From Epiperipatus broadwayi (lineage: Eukaryota > Onychophora > Udeonychophora > Euonychophora > Peripatidae), in contig JAQFVV010012395.1 of assembly GCA_028023455.1 (NCBI GenBank), positions 5,890,001 through 5,954,000 on the forward strand: 64,000 nt of DNA, read 5' to 3'. This document shows, piece after piece, positions 23,100 to 34,510 of the stretch (position 1 is the first letter of the stretch; every line of letters starts with the position of its first letter). The notes below the pieces were generated by a model that was not told the origin of the DNA, made no database searches, and saw only the letters and a list, made by a program, of their open reading frames with translations. Made by a program: the position numbers and the translations under genes.

Positions 23100-24084
23100 T
23101 AATAAATGACAATGACTAATTATAAATATTATTCATAAATTTATTTTGTTAATAGTTTTTTTTTTGATATTTTAACTTGAGATTCAAAAACTGCTTTACA
23201 ATATGTAAAATCAACAAGCTATGAGCAGGATGTATTTGATGATTAAAGAAAACCTAAGAATTACCAATGACACTACAGCAAATAAATGAATCCCTAATTA
23301 CAATGTTTATTCTAAGCTACCAGTGCATCTTTTACCTTTAGCTCAATCCTATCACAACCATCCATCAGCTAGAAGTCAGACCCATCTATTAAATTATAGA
23401 TACATTTGAAACAGACACTTTTTAAAGCAAGCTATATAGCATATGTTATAATTTAACTTCATATATATATATATTATTTTTTAGAGATATTTAAACTGAA
23501 CATCATATAATATGTATTTAAATATATTTCAGACTTCTATTCCATCATACCTTACTGAAACATATTACATGTGAAAAAGGTAAATGGTCCTCTAATACTG
23601 AAGCAGCACTCATCAGTTTTAGATCACAATCTCTTACACATATAATCTTTTGTTCAGTATACATATAGAAAGCAAATTACTATAGCTCAAATAACTCACA
23701 TAATAATATATCTACAGTGTTATAGAGATATCAATATCTGGTTTCTTTGCTCATGTTGATAGTTTTGATAACTTTCACTACACCTCTCTCACGCAAGTTA
23801 GGGATTGTTTTCTATCTGCTTTTAACACCTTGTGGGAAGGGGGGGGTATTGCACTATAATATATATTTGCAAATTTTTGTTTTTATTAGTATTTCTTTCA
23901 CCTTTAACTCAATCCTATCACAGCATCCATCAGCCCAGAAATCAGACCAATCTCTCATGTTATAGATACTTTAGAAATATATATTTTTCAAGAAATCCAT
24001 ATAGCACATGTCACAATTTAACTTTCTATACACATTATTTTTAGAAATACTTAAACTTAACTTCATATAATGTGTATTTAATAG

Positions 24085-24350
24085 ACAGGGTATGAGCACA
24101 GACTTTCACATGACCCACCACTCTCCACACCATCTCATAACACTGATACACCTGACCACACATATGTCGAAAAGATAAATAATCACCAATATACGTATTT
24201 CATGCTAAACCAGCAATCATCAGTTGGTCCAGATTACCATCTCTACACATATGTGCTACAAGTGCTCAGATATATATTAAGATAGCAAATCCTCCTACTT
24301 TAATGGACAGGCTTCAATGTACTCCACACTCCAACTCTTCAACTGTCCAT
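24085..24350 (-). repeat. SINE-like family R1, longest copy
   Basis: About 265 bp, starting GACAGGGTATGAGCACAGAC, with CATGCTAAACCAGCAATCAT in the middle and ending near CAACTCTTCAACTGTCCATC. The full span aligns with 59905-60175 in the opposite orientation, which defines the family's length. It has no coding potential. Confidence 0.75.
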
Positions 24351-24551
24351 CCAATTGAAAATCTGTTGATGGAATGCTCAAAGGCCACCCTTAGGCTGAG
24401 ATTGTTGTCACACCAATGTTGACCTAAAGGTCAATCTGACCCCTCATGTACAGGACATAATCCATTAAATACATATACAAGGGATAGGCAGACATCTCTA
24501 ATATGTAATAGAAGAAATACACAGGCTTATATATACCTGTGTCTATATATG

Positions 24552-24766
24552 TAATAGACAGGGTATGACCACAGTCTTTCACATGACCCACCACTCTCCA
24601 CACCATCTCATAACACTGATACACCTGAACACACATATGTCGAAAAGATAAATAATCACCAATGTACGTATTTCATGCTAAACCAGCAATCATCAGTTGG
24701 TCCAGATTACCATCTCTACACATATATGCTACAAGTGCTCAGATATATATTAAGATAGCAAATCTT
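24552..24766 (-). repeat. SINE-like family R1, near-identical second copy
   Basis: This copy matches 24085-24294 at all but about half a dozen positions and then diverges after AAGATAGCAAATC. The high identity, 460 bp apart in the same orientation, indicates a recent segmental duplication or gene conversion, unlike the older 10 kb and 60 kb copies. Confidence 0.8.
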
Positions 24767-25550
24767 CTATTCCATAACATATTATTGAAGTATATGATGA
24801 AAGAGTAGTAAAAAAGATAAATGATTCCAAAGACGTGCATTTTGTGTTGAAGCAGCATTCATCAGTGGGCCCAGATCACAATCTCTTCCACATAACTTCA
24901 TCATTTGTTCACAATATATATGGATAGAAATTATTATAGTTTAGTTGACAGGTATCAAATTTTCTGTTTTATTACTCTTTGATTATATATTCAGTAGTGT
25001 GTGATGGAGTATCAGTTGGAAATAAATTTAAATACATATTATATAAAGTTTAAGTTTCTCTAAAAATAAAAAAATATGCATATAAAGTTAAGTTATAACA
25101 TGTGCTATATGGCCCACTTGAAAAAGTATATGTTTCAAATACATCTATAGTGTGAGAGGTTAGTTTGATTTCTGGGCTGATGGATAAGTGCTAGGAGTGA
25201 GTGAAAGATGCTCTGTTAAAAACAAAAAAACTACTTGAAAATATGTTTGTTTCATTTGTCTATTTTTGAATCATAAATTATTAATATGCTTAAAGTAAAC
25301 ATTGCAATTAGGTATTTATTTATTTATTGTGAGATCATTGGTTAACTTAGCTAATTTTAGGCAGTAATTCTTACAGTTTTCTTTAGTTATCAAAAACATC
25401 CTGCTCACAGCTTGATGATTTCACACATTGGAAAGTAGTTTTTGAAACTCAAGTTAAAATATTTAAAATGTCAAAAAATAATTATTTAGTTATAGTTTAT
25501 TAACAAAATACATTTATGATTAATAAATCCTACAGCTTTTTAAATAGTCA

Positions 25551-26471
25551 TTAATAGATAAATGAAACAATCATATATGTTTGACCTATAATAGAAATAA
25601 TTATAATTTTATCTAAGATAAACTGAATTTTGGTCTGTGATGTTACTAATTCTTTGAATAACAATGTTTGATTAGCACAGCTTTGCTAAAACAATGTTAC
25701 CATTTCAAAGTTTAAATGTGAGCATATATATGTAAATGTATAAATTAACTATTCAAACACAAAGTTTAAACAAAGCAGCCAATCAAATTGTTAATAAAAT
25801 ACAATTACTACTTTTGATCCAATCAGCTCTCCCAGGACAACTGTTTGTGACATCAACACTGCTAACCAACTGAGTCTACTGCTAATATTCCAAAAAGCTT
25901 TTTTCATATAATTATCAACTTCAAAACTATTCAGATTTGAAAAAAATTGATTCAAAAATAGGCAAATGAAATAATTATACATGTTTGAGTTATAACAGAA
26001 ATTATTATAAATGTTATCTATTATAAGATTATATAACATAAAACAAATTTTGGCTGCACATTACTTTTGCAAAAATATAATTATAATTTTGAAAATTAAA
26101 GCAAATGTAACTACATCTTAAAATAATATTGATGTTGTCTTTCAATATTAAACATTTCTCCATAATTTTTAAATGTCTAGTAATATTAGATTACATATAT
26201 GATTATTTAATATGTTAAAATCTAATTTGGTTTTCAGTTTGCCATTTATATAAATAGAGCTTTGTACATTAAAATGGTGGGTTCACAGCAAATGCAGTGA
26301 AACAATTCTCTAGGAAGAGATAATTGATTATTTTAGCATGTTTTCAAAGATAATAAGAGCATGTTATCAATAATTTGATTTATCTGGTTTATTTAAACTT
26401 TGAGTAGTTTACTTATGTTAACATTTCCAGTTTAGCACTGCATATATTGATTAATATGCAATAATGTAAAC
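25551..26471. other. Anonymous AT-rich DNA
   Basis: The stretch at about 25765-25865 (AAGTTTAAACAAAGCAGCCA, then CCCAGGACAACTGTTTGTGA) resembles 44085-44150 and the inverted copy near 44700-44795, so it may be one more member of that repeat. No gene is seen. Confidence 0.4.
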
Positions 26472-26737
26472 CAGTAGTTACCAACCTTTCTTTATCAGTG
26501 ACTCACTTCAAAGTTAATTATATTTTTGTGACACAGCAGAAATTTTAGGACCAAAAATAACAAATATATACATATTTTATATTTATTACAAAGAAATAAA
26601 TTTTATCATATATAATATTTATTAAAAAAAAAACACCAAAAGTTTTAATTCTACACATATAATATTTATATTTATTTTTAAAAAAACATCACTTAATCAC
26701 CATTTCTTATGCTTGCTCATAAGTGTTATTAAAACAG

Positions 26738-27024
26738 ACAAAACTCTCCATACAGTAATGCCACTCAGTACAAGCCAGAGTAATCAATGGATGCCATAAG
26801 GCTTGTACATAAAATCTCTATCTACTGCATTAGATCCTAAGATCTAGGTGCAGTGCTCTCAAATCCAAGACTCATCACTGATGAAGGGCACAAGCCAGAA
26901 ACTAGTCTGGTGATATTGGATGAGTAGGCACTAGATAGGGATTTTATGCACAAGCCTTCTGGCATCCATTGATTACTCTGGCTTGCACTGAGTGGCACTA
27001 CTGTATGGAGAGTATTGCCTGCTT
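26738..27024. mobile_element. Foldback element nested in the hAT derivative
   Basis: The left arm (about 26733-26835) and right arm (about 26925-27024) are inverted copies, for example CTCCATACAGTAATGCCACT against AGTGGCACTACTGTATGGAG, with a loop of about 95 bp. The loop carries GATGAAGGGCACAAGCCAGA. The arms end cleanly within hAT sequence (the AAAAAAACATC motif on both sides), which shows insertion after the hAT element. Confidence 0.75.
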
Positions 27025-27225
27025 TAAAAAAACATCAAAAATTTTTAATCCTAAATGATACTTTTGCTTGTTCTTCGCGTAATTTCTTTGTTCTAGGACT
27101 TTGTAGATAAGGAAAAACAAGTTCTTGTTCCATGAAAAGTAATCTCTCATGTTTTGGCTCTTATTGTTGGTCACTGATGAATATGCCAGTTTGGATAAAT
27201 ATGAAGTAGAGAAAGACAATAACAT
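27025..27225 (-). pseudogene. hAT transposase C-terminal fragment
   Basis: The minus strand encodes LLSFSTSYLSKLAYSSVTNN, matching the hAT C-terminal dimerisation signature (compare LPFSTTYLCEMIFSALMYI in the 4 kb element). The part N-terminal to this is missing, replaced by the foldback insertion and deletion. Only the assembly region remains, so it is non-functional. Confidence 0.75.
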
Positions 27226-27373
27226 TTTTCGTAATTATTGTAGCTTGTCAATGTTTTTCTAGATTTTATATATTTTCTAATATAAATTTTGATATTTTGC
27301 TGCCACATTTGAGGAACTCTCATGACACACAAATGGGTCATGACACACACATTGGGGTAACACTGATATATAC

Positions 27374-28812
27374 TATCAACTTAATGAAGACATTAATCAT
27401 TTTAGCATATGAATATACTATGGTAAATATTTGTATAATGATTAATAAACTTGTTTTATCAATAATTTAAAAATAAATCTCAAAGCCAAAAACTATTGAA
27501 AACATGGTTGATATGTGGTAAAGATTTGTATGGAAGTGTATTTTAACACATTATGCAAATGGTTTTTTAATAATGCAAATATAAATTAATCAGATTCATA
27601 AAATGACATGCAGTTAAAAAATGATAACAGATTTAGAAATTTGTATGTAATAAATATGTACCAATACAGCAAACACATTATGAAGAGCTTGATAAAACTC
27701 TTTTACAAATTGAGAACCACTGAATACATGAAGGGGGGAAGGGATGAAAATATTGAAAGCTCTACAAGCAAATTTTCATTTAATTTTTATTGAATGTTTC
27801 TAATTTTCTTATGAAAGCCTATCTTAACATCAAAGTTTTCAAGTCAACATGCTACAAGAAATGAGGTTTACTATTTAAATACATATAATTTTAAAAAATT
27901 AGGTACACTTCATTTCTGAAATTTTCTTTTTCAAACTATTAAAAGTTTATTTCAACTTTCAAGAACATTTTCAAAACTATATGGTATTTTTCCAAGTTTG
28001 TTAATATAGAAGCTAATAACTCAATGTTGTAACACATTACAGAACAATAAATTATAAAGTGCAGTTTCCATAATGGATAACTTTTCCTGAACAAATTAAT
28101 TTTATTATATATTACTTAATTAAATTATATTCACTGTGCCTTATTGATTTCTATTCTAAACATTTGCTTTTCTAGTTCATGTAATTTTTCATGTTGATCA
28201 CTGCTTATAATTCAACTAGCTTATGAAAACATCTAAATATTCAAAAAGGCAAATTCTGCAACTAATTATGTCATATGTAATTAAATCTATGCATTTGCAT
28301 GTTGCTTAACAATCAGAGTAATTTATTTTAATATATACATATATATGTAAATTTTTCTGCTTGCAGTCAGGTCGAATAACCAGGCAAGAGTTCTACGTTC
28401 AAGAAATACAATTAAAACATTATCAATGAGAGTTTGCCATTGCTTAATAATAGATTAACTATTTAATATAGCATTTCCATTTCAAAGCTATTTCATAAAC
28501 TTTGATGAACTCCAACCACTGAAAATGCTTATCTATTTCAATTAGTAAAATGACATGTTAATCAATATTTCATTTAAAATTTCCTGCTGAGATTAATAGT
28601 ATGGTGCTTGTTTTTTGTATTATTATTATTAGTGTTTTTATAATCTATTATGGTGCTTATAAATAAACAATAATCAAATCATATATCTGCAAATTCTGTG
28701 AATATATTTGTATATAATAATCATGTGAGAAGAATGGATATATGAACATTTTTGAGTGATGTTATAAAAAATATGATTAAGAAGAACTGAAATAAACTCA
28801 GAGCATCATTTT
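27374..28812. other. Anonymous AT-rich DNA
   Basis: No gene, repeat family member or boundary is recognised in this 1.4 kb. Confidence 0.35.
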
Positions 28813-29526
28813 AGTTGTATTTTTATATTGTACTATTTCCATCATCTAATATGCATATTGAATGTCTTTAGAAAAATTTAACCTTATTTAAATATCCCAA
28901 ATACATTCAACCGTTAGTAATAGCACATCAAACAAGTTAGTATATGTACAATGTTTTGAGAGGTATTATTCTCCCCTCTTCTTCAGGTGTTGCTGGCCTG
29001 ACCAGTGACAGTATTATCATGGGATTTGAACCTGTGTCCTTAGATTCTTGAATTTTAAGGTAATTCTTTAACCAACTGAGCCATCCTGCCAAAGGTAGCA
29101 GTCAATAGAAATTTCATATACTTATCTAAGAGGTTCCTCCTGATTTCTCCACTTTGTCCTAAGAGCAAAGTTGATTAGTGCTTTTTAAGAAAAAGTGAAG
29201 AAATCAGGAGGAATGTCATAGATAAGTTTATGAAATTTCTACTGACTATTGCCTTTGGCAGGATGGCTGTTAGTTAGAGTGTTACCTTAAAAAAATCAAA
29301 AATCAAGAATCTAAAAACCCAGGTTTGAATCCCATGCTAGTTACTGGTCAGGCCAGCAACACCTGAAGAAAATGGGAGAATAATACCTCTCGAAACATTG
29401 TGCATATACTAACCTGTTTGATGTGGTATTATTAACAGTTAAATGTATTTGGAATATTTAAATAAAGTTAAATTTTTCTAAAGACATTCAATATGATGGA
29501 AATAGTCCAATATAAAATACAACTAG
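28813..29526. mobile_element. Large hairpin of two inverted SINE-like units (family 3)
   Basis: The arms at 28813-29155 and 29191-29526 are inverted copies of about 340 bp separated by 35 bp, so nearly the whole segment can fold back. Each arm contains a tRNA-like part. On the minus strand of the left arm an A-box-like GGATGGCTCAGTTGG is followed by a B-box (CAGGTTCAAATCCCA). A tail follows that includes CCAGCAACACCTGAAGAA and a conserved GAAACATTG-like motif. A diverged relative is at 45530-45985. There is no coding frame. Confidence 0.85.
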
Positions 29527-30376
29527 CACACCATCATCACAAACCTTCAGGAAAACATTCAGAATATGATAGTTAAAAATTAAGATATGTCTGTATATCA
29601 GAAATGAATCTGGATTTTGTAATGAGAAAAATATCTACTCTCCCAACTAAATTTTTATTTTTAAGATGAAAAAACACAGATTTTCTGAAATTTTGATAAT
29701 CATTTTAATGTAAATACATGTGTGTTTATAAATAAACACAAACCAGTTCACTTAAAAAGTTTAACTCTTTTAGCTCTAATTATCATATTTCATAATTGGT
29801 GTAAGGATTTAACAGCAATAGAAAATAGTCATTGAATTTGAAGATGACAATCCTCTTCAGCCAGAGCCAAAGATTTTTACAATTAAAAACTTGAAACCAA
29901 AAAATTAAGGCATCATTTGAAAAAGTCAAAATATCAATAACTTAAAAATATTATCATCCAATACTAAAAGAATTACAAGAGATTTTTAAAACTTGACATG
30001 ATAAATAAAATAGAATTAAAAAATATCATTTTAACAAATTGTAAAACAGAATATCAATGAGATTTTATAGAACAACTTTTAAAAAAAAATTTATTAGATT
30101 TTTAAAACAATTTTTTTATTCTACATAAGAGAATTGTTGCACTAATTCCATCTCATTTTTACATTCTTTGACTTGTATTCAAGCTATGTTTCTTTTTTCA
30201 GTTTTTAATAGGAATTTAAAAAATGTTAATCATTGGATTTTGCCAATTCTATTTTAAATTCTACTGATCGAAAATATATCACGCACTATGCAAATGTTTT
30301 AAATAAGATTATTTTTTGCAACAATGCTATCATATTAAAAAAGATATACTTTAATTTAAAAAAAGGTTTGATTTTT
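29527..30376. other. Anonymous AT-rich DNA
   Basis: No feature is recognised. Confidence 0.35.
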
Positions 30377-30470
30377 GTAAAGAGGTCAGTGCGACTGCCT
30401 TGCACTTGCAGGCAGTTGCCCAGGTTGCGGGTTTGCGTCCCGGCCGATGCTATGACACTTAAAAAAAAAA
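30377..30470 (+). mobile_element. tRNA-derived SINE, family 1, copy 3
   Basis: The head begins AAAGAGGTCAGTGCGACTGC, with the first few A-box bases lost. The B-box-like part is GGGTTTGCGTCC (one change from GGTTCG), followed by the tail CGGCCGATGCTATGACAC and a poly(A) run. It is a 5'-truncated family member. Confidence 0.8.
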
Positions 30471-30749
30471 ATTTTAGTTCAAAATAATTATTGATTGAAA
30501 CTTAAATATGGCAGTTTAATACACTATAATCTCTTCAGTTAGATCTCCACAAAGAATTTCCTTCTCGTGTTTAGTAAAATCATTTGCATAGGCTTTTTTC
30601 CCCTTCTTTATTTTGGTGTAAAAAAATTTAAGTTTTTATTATGAATTCAGGTTATAACGTTATTATGAATTGAATGTTTAGGCAAGAGGCCTTTGATAAT
30701 AGAATCAGCTTTAGAGAGAACAGTTTATTGCATCAATTTTATTTATAAA
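30471..30749. other. Anonymous AT-rich DNA between SINEs
   Basis: No feature is recognised. Confidence 0.35.
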
Positions 30750-30875
30750 TATGGTTTATTGCTTGGGAGTTGATAGTAAGTTCGAGAACCAGAATTAACA
30801 GAGCCTGAATCATGATCCATGGATTTTTAATTCCAGATTCTGCCACTAAACTGTGCCGAGCAATTTTACTTATGA
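30750..30875 (-). mobile_element. tRNA-derived SINE, family 2, copy 3
   Basis: The plus strand reads TGGTTTATTGCTTGGGAGTT and the minus strand carries a degenerate head. The match to the 56327-56672 units covers the tail and much of the body, but the boxes are poorly preserved. Confidence 0.55.
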
Positions 30876-31131
30876 TAGAGCAGTATTTGCATACTGAGAA
30901 AAAGTTTAATAAAATGGTCAAGTAAGATCAATGAAATCTGTAAAAGATATGAGATAGGGTCATGTGATCTATGACTCTTATTTTGACTATTTAAAATCTG
31001 TAAAAGATTTGAAATGGAAATAAATACATCCAAGTCTGAAGCTATACTATTAAATATGAGTTTACTAATTCTTATGAAATAGAACTGGCTTTAATTTTAT
31101 TATCTTCTAATAAATTAGTCTTTAATTTTAT

Positions 31132-31250
31132 AAAAAAAAAATTTTTTTCCCTATGTCATAGCATCGGCCGGGAGGCGAACCCACAACCGTCTGCAACCAA
31201 CTACTTGCTTGCAAGACGGCTGCAATGATCTCTCGGCTAACAATGCTTGA
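31132..31250 (-). mobile_element. tRNA-derived SINE, family 1, copy 4
   Basis: On the minus strand: head with GCCGAGAGATCATTGCAGCC, B-box-like GGGTTCGCCTCC, then CGGCCGATGCTATGACAT and a poly(A) run at 31132-31141. It is opposite in orientation to the copy at 30377, about 0.7 kb away. Confidence 0.8.
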
Positions 31251-32186
31251 CATTATAAAACTTTATTTTAAACTCTTTTTTATATTATTTCCATTACTTA
31301 TTTGCTGTTTTGTACAATCCTAGCTGAATTAGCGGTTTTGGATTTTGCAGGATCAGAATTATTTTTTGGATTCAATTCAGAATATAGACTAGACAATTTT
31401 TCTATAGTGTCCTTACAGAAGAATAAACTTAGCTCTTTTAATTACAAAATTAATTACAAGCTTAATTTTTTTCGGACCATATCAATTATCAATAACTGTA
31501 TTAATATTAAAGACTTCATTGTTTAGGAATCAATGATTAGAAGAAAGTTTTGCAATTATTAATGTGATTTTTTTCATTACATTTTTTCTTCCATTTATAA
31601 TTATAGCATTTGTTTTTATTCATTTCCTATTTTTTTCATTCATTAGAATTATATCTTAACAGTGATCTAATTCCATCAGGATCTTACTTTAAAATTAAAC
31701 TTTTTTTTTGAAATATTTTCATATATATTTTAGTAATACTTCTTGCATTTTATTTACCAACACTTTTTTTCCAATTCATATTCAAATCTGACTGCCATTT
31801 TCTTTTTGTTTATGCACTTCCTAATGAATTAGGAGCTTCTAATATTAAAGAAACCAACCAATTTGAAAATCCTTCAATTATAACTTGTATAACTAGAAAT
31901 ATATATATACAAATGCATGAACAATAATAATAACATGAAATAATTATCATCTCTCTCTCGAGACATTTAATAATTAGAACAAAAGCATAATTCAATAAAT
32001 TCAAAAATAAAATATACAGTTTTAATATCCTTAAGATTTGTTAAAAAAAAAATCAATCTCAATGAAACAAAAAATTCTGATTAAAATAATAAATAATATA
32101 ACCCATAATATATTTATCAATATTTTGTTTAAATATAATTTTTTTATATAAGTTTTTCATTTTTTAAATATTTATTAAATAATATA
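31251..32186. other. Anonymous AT-rich DNA
   Basis: No gene is seen. The right edge is the approximate start of the old Gypsy 5' LTR. Confidence 0.35.
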
Positions 32187-32381
32187 CATGTATACTGTAA
32201 TGTATACCATTTAAATAGATTATTTAAACTTCTATTGCAGAAAAGTTGCCTTAAATGTGTAAAAGCAAGTCTATGGACAGAACAGGTCATATAGATCTTC
32301 ATTAACATTCTGTATGCCTTTGGGTTCATTTATATATTTGGATAATTTGTATATATGCTATTAATAATGTAAATAATTATT
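32187..32381 (+). repeat. 5' LTR of the old Gypsy element, first part
   Basis: It matches the start of the 3' LTR near 41360-41525, including the CCTTTGGGTTCATTTATATA segment. The left edge is approximate because similarity fades outward. The last five bases, TTATT, are duplicated at 36797-36801 by the younger insertion. Confidence 0.75.
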
Positions 32382-32936
32382 TGCCGTGTATTTGGTAAGT
32401 TAACGATCTCAGCTGAAAACCCAATTGATTAACTTGGAGTCGAAGGTAGTTTTACTTTCTTAAAGCTAATTTATTTGTTACATGTTGTGTGTTATCATAT
32501 AAAAAAAATGTTTAAGCTTAAGACAATAATATGTGCATAAGGAAAAAACAGCAACAAATTCAGAAATATACATACAATTAAAGTCTCTCAAAGAAAAACT
32601 TCGGTTACTCACGGCAATGAAAAATAAGACTTCCGTTCTCTCACAACTATTTTACTCCCGAAATATTTTAATGTTTTCTTCTCACGAGTCACTTTTACAT
32701 CCTGTTTATTTCCTCCTTCTGTACAGCTTAATTTCACTATTTACTCCGAACAGTTCAGGTTGGTTAAGCGTAAATTTATCCGTAGATAATAAATGGTTCC
32801 GTGACAATTTGTTATAATCTTTGGTTCCACGTGTGGCTATATGTTACGCCATCTTGGTCATCTCTGCTCTTGTTTTCTTTTCTTCCCATTCTCTTAAAAC
32901 CGGACGTTTCTAGAGTCAATGTCTCCATATTCTACA
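32382..32936 (-). repeat. 3' LTR of the young Gypsy element
   Basis: 555 bp, aligned end to end with 36261-36796, with a few short indels (for example a longer CATGTTGTGTG tract and extra bases near 32868) and scattered substitutions. The two LTRs are far more alike than those of the old element. Confidence 0.95.
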
Positions 32937-33424
32937 CCTCCACTCACTCTAGAACATAGTCCTTCAACCTTTCTGGCAGCCTACGCTCATGGTGAACTCT
33001 TGGCGCAGGTGTCCCTTCATCTTGTTGGGTTGGCCCGCTATCAATGTCATGTATCGGATCTGTAACTTCCAGTACCCTATCCATATGGTCTGGTTTGTTT
33101 TGGCAAAACTCTTCCTGTGTTATTTGTGGCAATACTTCCTTATCTTCTTTAGGTAAGATGTCCCATTGACTGGCATTTCCAATGGTTTCTGGGATATCCA
33201 TTCGAGCACACAGAGATCTTCTCCTTAAGTGGTCTATGTGTTTATGGACAGATGGACCATTCTCTAGGCTTATTTGGTAAATCGTCCTTGATTTCGCACT
33301 TATGATGGTTCTGGGTAACCATCTCTTCCTTAGTATATCACGCACCCAGACTGGATCATTTCTTTTTGAACCTTTTCAGGTGTTTATGACAATCACCTTC
33401 CAGTTCTCTCTTAGTTCTTTCCTT

Positions 33425-34510
33425 TCAGGGTAAAACTGTTGATATGTGTGTGCGACACATTCTGTCGAATAACAGTTTGGCCGGTGACTTACCATCTTTA
33501 GATCTTGGCAAAAAATGTCGGAAGAACATGATTTCCAGCAATTCCTTCTCCATCCTGGTCTTGCTTGTTTTCTTCAGGTCCTTTTTTAAACACTGGACTG
33601 CCTTCTCTGCCAAACCATTTGATGCAGGGTGGTATGTTGGTGTAAAAATGGGTCGTATCCCTCTTTCTGTCAGGAAGTCTCCAAAACTGGTGGAGGTAAA
33701 GCTTGTTCCATTTATCAAGTGTGATATGATGGCTCCAACCCCATATTCCGAAGCATCCATGGCTACTAAAACTTCTTGATTACCTTGGTAATGCATCAAC
33801 AGACTTTCAGATGACAATAAATCCTTGGTTGCCTGGCAAACTTGGTGTTCAGCCTTCCACTTCCAGTGCTGACCCTTGCATAATAAGGCATAAAGGGGTT
33901 TTAGCTGATGTGCCTTTCCCTTCAGAAAGGTTTCGTAGAAGGTTAGCATTCCCAGAAATGCTTGTAAGTCTTTTACATTTCTTGGTACTGGAGCATTTTT
34001 TATCGTGGCGACCTTCTCGGGATTAGAACGTTTTCCATTTTGATCAACAATATGTCCCAGGAACTTTATTTCTCTCATGGACCAAATGCTCATAGTGGTA
34101 TTTATCCTGATTCCTACTTTTTCCAATCGGTCGCATATGGCAAGCATGCGTTCCTTCAATTTGGTTTCTGATTTAGCATAAATCAGTAGGTCATCCAGGT
34201 AGGGGATCACGCCCTCCATATTCTGCACCATTTGATCTATTTTAGCTTGGAATATATTGGGGGCTGTCATGATTCCATATGGTAGCTTATTGCACTGGAA
34301 AAGACCGACATGAGTACAGAGAGTTAGTATTTTTGCAGACCTATCCATGACTGGGATTTGATGAAAAGCTGACATCAAATCTATCTTAGCGAAAACTGCA
34401 GCCTCCTGGAGTGATGCCACTATTTTTGTGACATTTGGGACCGGATACACACTTTTTTTAGGTATTGATTTATAGTAACCTGTTGTCCCCACAGATCCGT
34501 AAACTCCCAT
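33425..34510 (-). pseudogene. RT-RNase H-integrase fusion created by an internal deletion
   Basis: This 361-codon open frame holds the RT palm (DLMSAFHQIPV at residues 44-54, PYGIMTAPNIFQ at 77-88, YLDD at 104-107) and the thumb (LQAFLGMLTFY). It continues to the first RNase H acidic residue (MDAS, residue 251). At about residue 265 it passes directly into the late integrase core (NGTSFTSTSFGDFL, then HPASNGLAEKAV with the catalytic Glu). Missing are most of RNase H, the integrase HHCC finger and the first catalytic Asp, about 300-350 residues. The deletion, near 33700-33715, kept the frame open, so the fusion is in frame though enzymatically incomplete. Confidence 0.9.

Larger units (their letters stand above)
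23100..25550. repeat. Inverted-repeat complex, about 2.4 kb
   Basis: The left arm (about 23100-23534) and right arm (about 25018-25550) are imperfect inverted copies. Shared landmarks are AAGCTATGAGCAGGATGT against its complement near 25400, and CATCCATCAG plus ATATAATATGTATTTAAAT against 25030-25210. Part of the left arm is repeated directly at 23890-24060. The sequence just inside the left arm (23535-23700) is repeated directly at 24770-24950. Two R1 copies lie in between. There is no coding frame. It may be a composite of several inserted foldback units. Confidence 0.75.
26472..27365 (-). mobile_element. hAT deletion derivative
   Basis: The segment starts CAGTAGTTACCAACC and ends with the inverted relative TTGGGGTAACACTG. 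The flanking octamers are ATGTAAAC (26464-26471) and ATATATAC (27366-27373), identical at 6 of 8 positions. The interior keeps only the C-terminal part of a transposase on the minus strand. It is a different hAT lineage from the 4 kb element, judging by termini and protein, and has itself been invaded by a foldback element. Confidence 0.82.

Noticed and set aside
32533-32817. 94-codon plus-strand frame repeated at 36492-36692
   Set aside because: Both lie inside the two LTRs of the young Gypsy element, antisense to it; the similarity reflects LTR duplication.
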